Of a DNA stretch of 64,000 bases, positions 51,741-60,735 are shown piece by piece (position 1 is the stretch's first letter; each line of letters starts with the position of its first letter). The notes beneath the pieces were generated by a model. The model worked only from the letters and a program-made list of their open reading frames with translations, did no database searches and was not told where the DNA came from. Source of the stretch: Flavobacterium sp. J49 (GTDB lineage: Bacteria; Bacteroidota; Bacteroidia; Flavobacteriales; Flavobacteriaceae); contig NZ_JAAQQU010000038.1 of NCBI RefSeq assembly GCF_011742145.1, positions 92,883-156,882 on the forward strand, written 5' to 3'. A program made the translations under genes and the position numbers.

Positions 51741-52852
51741 GAGGTGTATTTTAAATAATAGGATTCTAGTGTTTTTACCATCGCGCCGATACTGAAATGG
51801 GCTACGACTCTTTTTCGGGCATTGGTTTGATAAAAAGCCAGCTTTTCATGGTCTTGGCTCAAATCTATGACAGATTGAGAAAGCGATTGCCATTGGTCTA
51901 CCCCAATGATAAGACCGTCTTCCTGTGGTCGTAGCACTTCTTTAATCCCGCCGGCATCAGTAGAAACTATAGCACATTCCATACTCATGGCTTCTAAAAG
52001 CGCGATGGGCAATCCTTCAAAAGAGGAAGACATCATAAACACATCCATGGCTTCATAAAAAGGCTTGACATTGGTTTGCAAACCGGCAAAAAACACTTTC
52101 CCTTCCAACTGTAAGGCTTGGTGTTTGGCGATCAGTTCGGCCTCGAGTGGTCCGGCACCTACAATGATTCCCTTGATATTGGGATTTTTTTCAATAGCAT
52201 TTGCCATGACTTCGAGCCATTTGTCTAATCGCTTTTGGAATCTGAAAACAGCTACGGTTCCAACCAAAAAGGTCTCTTTCGGAATTTGATAAGCAGCCCT
52301 GACCTCGCTTGGAGCAACTGATTGGTCTCTTTTAAAACTATCGGTATTTACCCCGTTTAAAATGGTAATCGACGGTATCTTGGGTTGAATGTTTTTTTGA
52401 ATTGAACCCGTCACATCTTCAGATACACCGATAGCCAAGGTTTGCGAGTTGAAGGTCAAACGGTTGAGGATTTTGGTAATAAAATGATACCGTTCCTGAA
52501 GATTGTGTTCGGTATACAAAGTGGGAATTTTGGTCAATCGGTGCACCAATCGGCTCACAAATCCTGCCCACGGCAAATGAGCATGAATGAGTTGGATCTC
52601 ATTTTTTTTACAATACCGAATAATTTTGGGGTATTGGAGTAAGAGTTGGAGATTATTGTTAGCCGAAAAACAAGTTACTTTTCCGCCGGCAGTTTCTATG
52701 GCTTCGACCATTTGGTTTTTCCAAGGCAAAAAATAAATATAGTGAAACTCAAACTGGGTAGTATCATGCACTTTCAGCGTTTCAGGCAGTAACATTTCCG
52801 CGCCGCCGCGTCCCAAAGATTTAATGATATGGAGAACTTTGATTTTTTTCAT
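51737..52852 (-). CDS. Glycosyltransferase family 4
   Basis: 371 residues, GT-B. KVLHIIKSLGRGGAEMLLPE, TLYTEHNLQERYHF, VGTVAVFRFQKRLDKWLEVM and SSFEGLPIALLEAMSMECAIVSTDAGG are the GT4 motifs with the catalytic EAMS glutamate. It overlaps the GNAT gene by 4 bp, which links transfer and acylation of the same residue. Confidence 0.92.
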   Translation of the reverse strand: MKKIKVLHIIKSLGRGGAEMLLPETLKVHDTTQFEFHYIYFLPWKNQMVEAIETAGGKVTCFSANNNLQLLLQYPKIIRYCKKNEIQLIHAHLPWAGFVSRLVHRLTKIPTLYTEHNLQERYHFITKILNRLTFNSQTLAIGVSEDVTGSIQKNIQPKIPSITILNGVNTDSFKRDQSVAPSEVRAAYQIPKETFLVGTVAVFRFQKRLDKWLEVMANAIEKNPNIKGIIVGAGPLEAELIAKHQALQLEGKVFFAGLQTNVKPFYEAMDVFMMSSSFEGLPIALLEAMSMECAIVSTDAGGIKEVLRPQEDGLIIGVDQWQSLSQSVIDLSQDHEKLAFYQTNARKRVVAHFSIGAMVKTLESYYLKYTS

Positions 52853-52856
52853 AGCT

Positions 52857-53810
52857 CTATTGTATATAGCTGTTTAATTTTTTCGAAAAGAATGTAGCCC
52901 CTTGCTTGTTTAAATGATCACTGTCATAATAAAACTCTTCTTTATTGATTGCATCAAAAAAATCAATATAAATTGCATTATAACCTTTTATAGCTTTTTC
53001 TATTTCTTTGATATCCTTTTGTCTAACATTCTCATTTATCATATCTCTAAATTTTGGATGACATGGCATTGTTATGACATAAGCTCTTATATTTTTTTTA
53101 TCTAATAATTTTAAAATTGAGTTAAATACAATCAGATTTTTAAATCTTTCGCTTTTTCTAGTAATATTTTCGTTAAAAATATCAGCTCTATTTTGTATTG
53201 ACTCAGTGGTGAATTTTTTCGATTTAGAACCAGTATATCCTAGCCAGCCGTTATAAATGGTATCGGTAAACGAAACTCCTTCTTCAACTTTAAAATTCAA
53301 AGTTGGGTTTCTATTTTTCAAACTGTAGGCGTAAGTCTTTACATCATATTTCAGCATTGAAAAAGCAACTTTTGGTGTATAACCAATCCAAAACCTTGAG
53401 AGCTTTGCTGCTGTTTCAATATTGGTATCAATACCATAATCATAAAAGACCCAATTTTCTCTAATGCCTTGATTTGAAAAATATAATGAATGATAGTCCA
53501 AATTTATCACAACTGCTTTCAAGTTTGGCAAACTATCAATCACTTTAGCTAAAATTTTATAATCATGGAGCAAGGGTTGATTAACCATGGCCATATTGTA
53601 AGACTCAATATTTATTTGCTTAGGATTGATTCCGTAATTAGCATGAGAGTTCCCTAGAATTAATAGTTCAATTTTATCATTATTATCATAAAGACCATTT
53701 AATTTTTCTTTATAATGTGTATTAACAATTCTCAAATAAACTTCAAAAAAAAGTGTAACCACAATGAAAGGGCTAAGAAAAATAAAAATTTTAATTAAAA
53801 ATTTTTTCAT
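52857..53810 (-). CDS. SGNH-hydrolase-like (AlgJ/DltD-type) accessory protein
   Basis: 317 residues. An N-terminal signal anchor (FLIKIFIFLSPFIVVTLFFEVYL) places the rest in the periplasm. ELLILGNSHANYGINPKQIN carries the Ser and Asn blocks of an SGNH fold, and YYDSDHLNKQGATFFSKKL carries the Asp-His pair. Directly beside the MBOAT gene, it should pass the acyl group from the membrane enzyme to the glycan, as AlgJ or AlgX does in alginate acetylation. Clearly AT-rich. Confidence 0.78.
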   Translation of the reverse strand: MKKFLIKIFIFLSPFIVVTLFFEVYLRIVNTHYKEKLNGLYDNNDKIELLILGNSHANYGINPKQINIESYNMAMVNQPLLHDYKILAKVIDSLPNLKAVVINLDYHSLYFSNQGIRENWVFYDYGIDTNIETAAKLSRFWIGYTPKVAFSMLKYDVKTYAYSLKNRNPTLNFKVEEGVSFTDTIYNGWLGYTGSKSKKFTTESIQNRADIFNENITRKSERFKNLIVFNSILKLLDKKNIRAYVITMPCHPKFRDMINENVRQKDIKEIEKAIKGYNAIYIDFFDAINKEEFYYDSDHLNKQGATFFSKKLNSYIQ

Positions 53811-53812
53811 AA

Positions 53813-55261
53813 CTAAAATTGAAAATAAATAAATTCCTGACTCTCGCCTGTTAAAAAAATTATTAGCATGATTATTATATAATAAAAAGCATATCTAAAC
53901 AATCTATTTTTAGAAGTCAAGATTTTCTCAATAGCAAATTTATCTTCCCTACCAAGCCACTCAATAAAGATAAAAAAGAATAATAAACAAATTACTAATT
54001 TAAAATCATCTAAACTATTAACGTCTGGCATACTAATTACAGAACTAGAAAAAATACGACTAATAAAATATAAAGCATCCCCAACATTTTCTGCTCTGAA
54101 AAATATCCATGCAATAACAGTAAGTATAAAAGTGATGACTATTGAAAAAAAGTCTTTCAATGAGGGAAAAAATCTGCCTTTAGCCACAATCTCCAAATTA
54201 TTCCTATTGGTATTAAAAATAATAGAAGGCATAATATATAAGGCATTTAACAATCCCCAAATAATAAAAGTCCAATTGGCACCATGCCAAAAACCACTGA
54301 CTAAAAAGATGACAAAAGTGTTTCTGACTTTCATCCAAATGCCTCCTTTACTCCCTCCCAATGGAATATATAAATAATCTTTAAACCATGAAGATAAAGA
54401 GATGTGCCAACGTCTCCAAAACTCAGCAATATCTCTTGAAAAATATGGGAAAGCAAAATTTCGCAACAAATCAATGCCAAACAATTTGGCTGTCCCAAGC
54501 GCTATATCTGAATATCCCGAAAAGTCCCCATAAATTTGGAATGTAAAGAAAATTGCACCCAAGAAAAGCGTGCTTCCGTTATAACTATCGGCATTATTGA
54601 AAATCAAGTTGGCCAATTCAGCGCAATTGTCAGCGATTACAATTTTTTTAAAAAGTCCCCACAATATCTGACGTAATCCATCAACAGCCTGGTGATAATC
54701 AAACTTTCGTTTTGTTTTTATTTGCGGCAGTAAATGGGTAGCCCTTTCAATAGGACCTGCAACTAACAACGGAAAAAAACTAACAAAAACAGCATAATCA
54801 ATAAAATTTCTCTCCGCCCTTATGCGATTATAATAGATGTCAATTACATAAGACAACCCGTGAAAAGTATAAAATGAAATTCCGACTGGCAAGATCACTT
54901 TTAAAGTCCAAGGATTAATATGGATTCCACCTGCAGCGAATGATTCCGCTAAAGAAGAGGCAAAGAAATTATAATATTTAAAAACGCCCAAAAAACCAAC
55001 ATTGACAGAAATACTCAACCAAAACCAAAACTTTTTGGAACCCAAATTTTTGGCTTCTCCCATTTTGATTCCGGTGATATAGTCTAAAAGAATTGAAAAA
55101 ATGAGTAAAAAAAGAAAACGCCAATCCCAACAAGCGTAAAAAAAGAAACTGGAAACAAGAAGCAAAGTATTTTGATAAACCAATTTTTTATTGGCGAGTA
55201 ACCAATATAAAACAAAAACTATGGGTAAAAAAAAGAGGAAATCAATAGAGTTAAAAAGCAT
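53813..55261 (-). CDS. MBOAT-family O-acyltransferase (AlgI/DltB-like)
   Basis: 482 residues with about eleven membrane segments. YGDFSGYSDIALGTAKLFGI, RRWHISLSSWFKDYLYIPLGG and FLVSGFWHGANWTFIIWG hold the two conserved His of the MBOAT channel. It moves an acyl group across the inner membrane for O-acylation of an exported glycan, with the SGNH-like protein as the likely acceptor. The 2-bp gap indicates an operon pair. Confidence 0.93.
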   Translation of the reverse strand: MLFNSIDFLFFLPIVFVLYWLLANKKLVYQNTLLLVSSFFFYACWDWRFLFLLIFSILLDYITGIKMGEAKNLGSKKFWFWLSISVNVGFLGVFKYYNFFASSLAESFAAGGIHINPWTLKVILPVGISFYTFHGLSYVIDIYYNRIRAERNFIDYAVFVSFFPLLVAGPIERATHLLPQIKTKRKFDYHQAVDGLRQILWGLFKKIVIADNCAELANLIFNNADSYNGSTLFLGAIFFTFQIYGDFSGYSDIALGTAKLFGIDLLRNFAFPYFSRDIAEFWRRWHISLSSWFKDYLYIPLGGSKGGIWMKVRNTFVIFLVSGFWHGANWTFIIWGLLNALYIMPSIIFNTNRNNLEIVAKGRFFPSLKDFFSIVITFILTVIAWIFFRAENVGDALYFISRIFSSSVISMPDVNSLDDFKLVICLLFFFIFIEWLGREDKFAIEKILTSKNRLFRYAFYYIIIMLIIFLTGESQEFIYFQF

Positions 55262-56350
55262 TTATCTATGGTTATGGTTTATTAAAAAGTATTCTTTCTC
55301 AAACTGTTTAGCGATAACTGCGTTGTTATAACTTTGGTTGACCAGTTCAAAAGCACGGTCAATCATGGATTGGTTCATTGCTGAAAAAACCTTGCCTAAG
55401 GCGTCAACAAATATAGTTTCCTCATTTTTAGGAACTAAATATCCGGTGGTTAAATTATCAACAACTTCGGAAATACCCCCTACATTATAAGCTACCACCG
55501 GTGTTTTACAAGACATGGCTTCTAAAATAACGCCCGGCAAACCTTCGATAATACTGGGTAAAACCAAAACATCGGCTTTAGCGATATAATCCACCGGATT
55601 GGAAACCCAGCCGTAAAAAGTGATATTATTTTGTAAACCCAAGTCGTTGGCTCTTTTTTGGATCGCTTCTTTCTTGGGTCCTTCACCCAAAAGATGCAAA
55701 TGGGCATCCGGATATTGAGCTAAAAACTGCTTGAAAATGGACAACAAACCTTCGTGATTTTTTTCAAAACTAAAACCGCCCACATGAATCAGGTGTTTAC
55801 CGGCGTTTCCTCCGCCCAACCACGCTACTGCTTTGATCGGTTGGATTTCAATACCCACCGGTATCACGGTGGTTTTGTCAAGCGTTTCGGGGAATAATGT
55901 GGTGAGGTCTTTTTTAGAATTTTCAGAAACCGAAATAATAGCCGCAGTATTTTTATACAACTGTCTGTTAATCCATAATGTCAACGGATTGGTGATATAA
56001 AGGCTGACCATACTGGCGTTTCGGGCAATGATAGGTGAATTCCAACCAAAGAATTGCTTTGACAAAACGGCAAATTTCAGCGTATCACCGGCATTGCATT
56101 GTATCACATCGGGTTGGTGTTGTTGGATCAATTGGGCCAAAGCTTTCCAACCTTGATAGTCAAACCATCGCTTGGCAACCGGACGATTCAAATGGATTTT
56201 GGATCCCGAAAAAGGCAAGTCACTTTCCCCGGGAAACAAAGAAATAAGGTAAACTTGATGTCCCAAAGTTTCCAAATGACCCGAAAGCTGACAAGCAAAA
56301 AGTTCGGCACCTCTGAATTGCGGTTTTTGAATTAATTGAAATATTATCAT
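55262..56350 (-). CDS. Glycosyltransferase family 4
   Basis: 362 residues. FQLIQKPQFRGAELFACQLS, VIQCNAGDTLKFAVLSKQFF, LIHVGGFSFEKNHEGLLSIF and SIIEGLPGVILEAMSCKTPVVAYNVGG are GT4 motifs with the catalytic glutamate of EAMS. Starts 10 bp after the GNAT paralogue B, an arrangement like that of 50799-52852. Confidence 0.91.
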   Translation of the reverse strand: MIIFQLIQKPQFRGAELFACQLSGHLETLGHQVYLISLFPGESDLPFSGSKIHLNRPVAKRWFDYQGWKALAQLIQQHQPDVIQCNAGDTLKFAVLSKQFFGWNSPIIARNASMVSLYITNPLTLWINRQLYKNTAAIISVSENSKKDLTTLFPETLDKTTVIPVGIEIQPIKAVAWLGGGNAGKHLIHVGGFSFEKNHEGLLSIFKQFLAQYPDAHLHLLGEGPKKEAIQKRANDLGLQNNITFYGWVSNPVDYIAKADVLVLPSIIEGLPGVILEAMSCKTPVVAYNVGGISEVVDNLTTGYLVPKNEETIFVDALGKVFSAMNQSMIDRAFELVNQSYNNAVIAKQFEKEYFLINHNHR

Positions 56351-56360
56351 AAATGAATCC

Positions 56361-57227
56361 TCACAGTTTTCCTTCTAAATCTCCTAAGCTAAATTGCAAA
56401 CTTGAATGAATAGCCTTTTTATCATCTCTCCAAACAACTACCGGAGTATTTCTTTTAAAAATCATTTTAAAATTTAAATCATGTGTCCGACTTCCAAAAT
56501 AGCCATAAAACAAAATTAATTTTTCCTTACAAGCTATACTTGAAAATAAAGAAGCAACCTTATCATTCTCCCCGGAAATCTCATAGACCAGCGCAGTCTT
56601 TAAACCTTTCAAACTTCCTGTTTTATAAATTACAAATGCGTCATCGGAATAAATATAGCGAAACGAATTGTCTTGATACCGCCATTTTAAATAATCCTTG
56701 CTTAAAAATGTTTGCCCGATTTTTGTTTTTGCTTCTGGCAAATGTTCTGAATTTTTACTAAAAAAAACGGCATTTAATTTACGGCTAAAAGGGTTCACTA
56801 AAGCATAGATAAAAGTATGAGGTAAGGCGATTTTTTGCCAACCCATTTTTAAATAACCTGGTAAACTGTTTTGATTGGGTGTATTAAAAACCAAATCATT
56901 GTTATTTTGATTTAACTCAAGCCCTTTTAGTGTAAGCGATTTGAAAACACCTTGTCCGCGATAATCGTTATGCGTCACGGTATCAACCGGTCTAATGGCT
57001 TTGATTACAGCATTATCAGACCCAACAAATTCCCATCGCATAAACAGTCGCAAACCTACCAATTGATCCGAATCCCAAGCGCCCATAGCAAAAGAAACAC
57101 CAAAAGGATTTTGAAGATGCTTCCAAAGAAAAAAACTTTCGTTAAAATTATCATCTAAATGACCTTTGGTTAATTCGATGATTTGAGGCATATCCTCATC
57201 AAAATTGATTGTTTTTAGTTGGAGCAT
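56361..57227 (-). CDS. GNAT-type acetyltransferase, ~300-residue form (paralogue B)
   Basis: 288 residues. QLVGLRLFMRWEFV, VDTVTHNDYRGQGVFKSLTLKG, LVFNTPNQNSLPGYLKMGWQKI and KDYLKWRYQDNSFRYIYS match paralogue A (50799) block by block, although overall similarity looks moderate. The acetyl-CoA loop is RGQGVF. The two copies, each beside a GT4 gene, suggest two acylation positions in one repeat unit. Confidence 0.8.
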   Translation of the reverse strand: MLQLKTINFDEDMPQIIELTKGHLDDNFNESFFLWKHLQNPFGVSFAMGAWDSDQLVGLRLFMRWEFVGSDNAVIKAIRPVDTVTHNDYRGQGVFKSLTLKGLELNQNNNDLVFNTPNQNSLPGYLKMGWQKIALPHTFIYALVNPFSRKLNAVFFSKNSEHLPEAKTKIGQTFLSKDYLKWRYQDNSFRYIYSDDAFVIYKTGSLKGLKTALVYEISGENDKVASLFSSIACKEKLILFYGYFGSRTHDLNFKMIFKRNTPVVVWRDDKKAIHSSLQFSLGDLEGKL

Positions 57228-57248
57228 ATTAAATTCAGATTAAAAATA

Positions 57249-58358
57249 CTATTTAAGTTGACTTTTTATGCGTTGGTACATCAAATCATAAGCGGCATAA
57301 ATAGTTTCTTCGACAAATGATTCTGAAAAAATTCTAATCGAGTTCTTTCCCAAAAACGACAAACTGTATTCCTTGTTAAAAATTCCATCAAAGACGCCTT
57401 TGATTTCATCTGTATTCTTAAGCTGAAAAAAAATTGTATTGACCTCCGCTTTAGCTATTTCTCTGTGCTCAGGTATATCGCTTAATATTAAGGGCAATCC
57501 ATAGGACATAGCTTCGATTACACTGCCAGGAGAACCTTCAAAAAAAGAATTGGAAATATAAGCATCAGCCTCCAAAAAATAAGCACTTAAATCATCTTTG
57601 AAGCCAATAAATTGTATTTTACTTTCTAATTTGTTTAACCTAATATAATCTAAAAGATCTTTTGAGGCATCTCCTTCTCTACCTGCTATTTTTAAGGTAA
57701 CATTCTTATCACTTTTATTTATGGCTTCAAACAAATAAATAAGCCCTTTTTGGTATTCTTGTCGGGCTATGGTAAAAAGACGGAGTTCATCACCCAATTC
57801 ATATTTCGATTTTTGAACCGGTACCGCTTTTCTTCCTCGGCGTATTATGGTACAACTAATTTTTTTTCCGTAAACCGACTCATAATGTTCGAGAACGGCA
57901 TCAGAGACAGAATGAAAATGATCTACTAAAAAACTGGTAGTGGAATCAATCCATTTTATAATATTGTTCTTAAACTTCAAACTTTTTGTTCTGAATTCTC
58001 TGTTAGAGGCATAACTCCTGTTAACCAAACTCTCGACCAAATAAAACTTATGAAACAAACTAACAAATCTGGTCAGTATATTAGCTTCAAACAATACTGT
58101 ATGAACGACATCTGGCTTTAAGGTTTTCAACAATTTCAGTAAGGCAAAAAATTTTCTAACATAGCCTTTTTGAGCAATATGATACAAAGGGATATTGCTG
58201 TTTACCAAACTATCGTAAGCACCATATTTACGGTCATGTAAATAAACACCTATGATTTCATAACCCTTATATTTATTTGACAAATGTATCATAAAGGAAG
58301 CCGTTGACTTTTCAGCACCGCCTCTACCAAATGAATTGATGACAACCACTATTTTCAT
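57249..58358 (-). CDS. Glycosyltransferase family 4
   Basis: 369 residues. KIVVVINSFGRGGAEKSTASF, VVHTVLFEANILTRFVSLFH, LRLFTIARQEYQKGLIYLFEA and EGSPGSVIEAMSYGLPLILSDIPEH are GT4 motifs. It overlaps the deacetylase gene by 4 bp, so the two are probably translated together. Confidence 0.91.
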   Translation of the reverse strand: MKIVVVINSFGRGGAEKSTASFMIHLSNKYKGYEIIGVYLHDRKYGAYDSLVNSNIPLYHIAQKGYVRKFFALLKLLKTLKPDVVHTVLFEANILTRFVSLFHKFYLVESLVNRSYASNREFRTKSLKFKNNIIKWIDSTTSFLVDHFHSVSDAVLEHYESVYGKKISCTIIRRGRKAVPVQKSKYELGDELRLFTIARQEYQKGLIYLFEAINKSDKNVTLKIAGREGDASKDLLDYIRLNKLESKIQFIGFKDDLSAYFLEADAYISNSFFEGSPGSVIEAMSYGLPLILSDIPEHREIAKAEVNTIFFQLKNTDEIKGVFDGIFNKEYSLSFLGKNSIRIFSESFVEETIYAAYDLMYQRIKSQLK

Positions 58359-59173
58359 CTTTTTAATAATAATCTGAATTTTAATATTTTACTGTGCCAA
58401 CCACTGAGAATAAATTTGAATTTCCAAAGTGCCGTATTAGAGTTAACACTCAACCGACTAATATTAAAATCTTTGGCTTCTTTATTAATTTTATGATCAA
58501 ATAAAAAAGAATATTTGATTTTGCTGTCTTTCAAGGCTTTTGCCGTGAGCTCATTGTAAAACCCATTGGGATAAGCCAAATAATCGCCATAAAAGCCATG
58601 CTGATTCAGAAAATCTCTAGCCTCAGTCATTTCTTTACATTGCGCCTCATAACCCAGTTCATTCAAAAAATGATGATTAACAGTGTGATTGGCAATGGTT
58701 ACACCATTGTCGTGCATTTGCTTTAACTCAGCCAAAGTAAGCTGATTATACTCGAAAATAGGCAAGTGACTTTCATGCTCTAAGCGGTTCATCAACGTCT
58801 CTCTTTGTTCAACGGTAGCATTTTTATATTGTTTGGTAAAATTTTGCCTTTCTTGTATAGGTTGACCTTTAAAATAGTAATTGACTTTTTGCCACCAAAA
58901 AGGTTTTTTAGTTCCGATATAATCGGTTACAATAAAAACAGTGGCCGGGATAGATAATGTTTTTAAGATGGGTAATCCTTGTTCAAAAACAGTACGTTCT
59001 CCATCATCAAAAGTAATCAAAACACAGCCGCTTAAATCTGAATTTTGCCTTTGCAATTCTTCTAAGGCATCAATACCAATTATGGTATAATTTTTCTTCA
59101 ACCACCTTAACTGTTGTCCAAAATTGGCCGGATTATCCACTTCGTGATAAGTCAATACCCTTAAATTTTTCAT
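58355..59173 (-). CDS. Polysaccharide deacetylase family protein
   Basis: 272 residues. LRVLTYHEVDNPANFGQQLRWL at the N-terminus, CVLITFDDGERTVFEQGLPIL with the catalytic/metal DD, GVTIANHTVNHHFLNEL with HxxxH and DYLAYPNGF give the complete NodB fold. Unlike the 48640 protein it begins with the TYHEVD motif of exported or membrane-associated deacetylases, but no signal peptide is seen. The target is probably an N-acetylated sugar of the repeat unit. Confidence 0.9.
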   Translation of the reverse strand: MKNLRVLTYHEVDNPANFGQQLRWLKKNYTIIGIDALEELQRQNSDLSGCVLITFDDGERTVFEQGLPILKTLSIPATVFIVTDYIGTKKPFWWQKVNYYFKGQPIQERQNFTKQYKNATVEQRETLMNRLEHESHLPIFEYNQLTLAELKQMHDNGVTIANHTVNHHFLNELGYEAQCKEMTEARDFLNQHGFYGDYLAYPNGFYNELTAKALKDSKIKYSFLFDHKINKEAKDFNISRLSVNSNTALWKFKFILSGWHSKILKFRLLLKR

Positions 59174-60168
59174 AGTTTATAGTATTCTTTAAACCATGCT
59201 ACAAATTTGGGTATGCCATCTTCAAGAGACACTTTGGGTTTGTAGCCTAATTGTTCCAGCGCCTTGGTATTGGCAAAAGTAGTCACTACATCACCTTTTT
59301 GGGCCGGTTTAAAATCATAAACAAACTCAACTTGTAGTGCTTTTTCGAGGATGCTTATAAAATCCATCAACAAATCGGGATTGCCCTTACCGATATTCAA
59401 AATTTGGTAATTAACCGTTGATGTTTGGTCTTCTACTACTATTTTGATGCCTTCTGCGATATCATCTACATAAGTAAAATCTCGGCTTTGATTCCCGTTA
59501 TTAAAAATCTTAATGGGTTTTTGCTCCACCCCGGCTTTGGCAAACAACATGGGCGCCATATCGGGTCTTCCCCATGGCCCGTAAACCGTAAAGAAGCGCA
59601 AACCGGTCACTTTAATTTTATACAAATCGGCATAGGCATGTGCCATTACTTCATTGCTTTTCTTGGTGGCGGCATAAAAACTAACCGGCTCGTCGGTATT
59701 TTGACTTTCCGAGAAAGGGACTGCCGTTGAGTTGCCGTATACTGAAGAACTCGAGGCGAAAACCAAATGCGGTGTATTGAATTGGCGACACGATTCGAGT
59801 ATGTTAAAAAAACCAATAATATTACTGTCGATATAATCTCTCGGATTGGTGATAGAATATCGAACCCCGGCTTGAGCGGCCAAGTGAATCACACAATCAA
59901 ATTTTTCAAAAGCAAATAAAGCACTCAGATTTCCGGCATCTTGGATGTCTAGTTCGATAAAAGTAAAATGGTCCTGACCCTTTAATTTTTTGTTGTACTG
60001 TATGTCTTCTTTTTCAATTCCTAATTGCAGCAAGCGATTGAACTTTAGTTGGGTTTCATAATACGAGTTGATATTGTCAAGCCCAACAACCTCATGGCCG
60101 GCTTGGGCCAATTTTTGAGCCGTGTGCATCCCAATAAAACCAGCACTCCCTGTAATTAGAATTTTCAT
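59170..60168 (-). CDS. UDP-glucuronate 4-epimerase-like NAD-dependent epimerase
   Basis: 332 residues. SDR fold with ITGSAGFIGMHTAQKLA, DNINSYYETQLKFNRL, FASSSSVYGNSTAVPFSE and the YAATKKSNE catalytic YxxxK. The DNINSYYETQLK stretch and FFTVYGPWGRPDMAP are characteristic of uronate 4-epimerases (UDP-GlcA to UDP-GalA). No UDP-glucose dehydrogenase is in the window, so UDP-GlcA must come from elsewhere. Overlaps the deacetylase gene by 4 bp. Confidence 0.88.
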   Translation of the reverse strand: MKILITGSAGFIGMHTAQKLAQAGHEVVGLDNINSYYETQLKFNRLLQLGIEKEDIQYNKKLKGQDHFTFIELDIQDAGNLSALFAFEKFDCVIHLAAQAGVRYSITNPRDYIDSNIIGFFNILESCRQFNTPHLVFASSSSVYGNSTAVPFSESQNTDEPVSFYAATKKSNEVMAHAYADLYKIKVTGLRFFTVYGPWGRPDMAPMLFAKAGVEQKPIKIFNNGNQSRDFTYVDDIAEGIKIVVEDQTSTVNYQILNIGKGNPDLLMDFISILEKALQVEFVYDFKPAQKGDVVTTFANTKALEQLGYKPKVSLEDGIPKFVAWFKEYYKL

Positions 60169-60174
60169 ACTTGA

Positions 60175-60711
60175 TTAGTTAGCGTTTTTAATATATACTG
60201 CGCTGGTATTGTAGTTGACAATCTGAGCCGGATTTCCCATGACCACGGCTTTATCCGGAACATCAAAATTAACATAACTAAGCGGTGCAATCAATACATC
60301 ATTACCGATAGTAATCTTTCCAACCACTACAGAATTAGCCCCAATCCAAACCCTATCGCCTATTTGCGGACAGCCTTTTAATTTTCCTCTGCTGACATTC
60401 CCCAGGGTAACACCTTGAGAAATATTGCAATTGGTTCCAATTTTCACGCCTTGGTTAACGACTATTCCACCATAATGATTGATTAAAAAACCACCACCGA
60501 TTTTAGTCAACACCGGAATTTGGATTCCGTATTTTCTGCTTATGTTTTTATACCATACTCGCAACGGAAAAAACAAAGGATGGTACTTTTTCACTCGTTG
60601 GTTTGCTCTAAAAATCACCATATACCTGAACATTGGGTTGGTAAAAAAACAGAGTAGCCTATTGGTATTTCCAAACCTTTTTAAATCGTTATGAATTACT
60701 TTTTGTGGCAT
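60175..60711 (-). CDS. Serine acetyltransferase-like hexapeptide O-acetyltransferase
   Basis: 178 residues. NPMFRYMVIFRANQRVKKYH then GGGFLINHYGGIVVNQ, GTNCNISQGVTLGNVSRG and GNDVLIAPLSYVNFDVP: the LbH_SAT layout. It is a paralogue of the protein at 21629, with the same helical start and His-bearing first turn. The acceptor is unknown; it gives this half of the locus its own cytoplasmic acetyltransferase. Confidence 0.88.
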   Translation of the reverse strand: MPQKVIHNDLKRFGNTNRLLCFFTNPMFRYMVIFRANQRVKKYHPLFFPLRVWYKNISRKYGIQIPVLTKIGGGFLINHYGGIVVNQGVKIGTNCNISQGVTLGNVSRGKLKGCPQIGDRVWIGANSVVVGKITIGNDVLIAPLSYVNFDVPDKAVVMGNPAQIVNYNTSAVYIKNAN

Positions 60712-60735
60712 ACTTAGGCTAATTAAGTGACGAAA

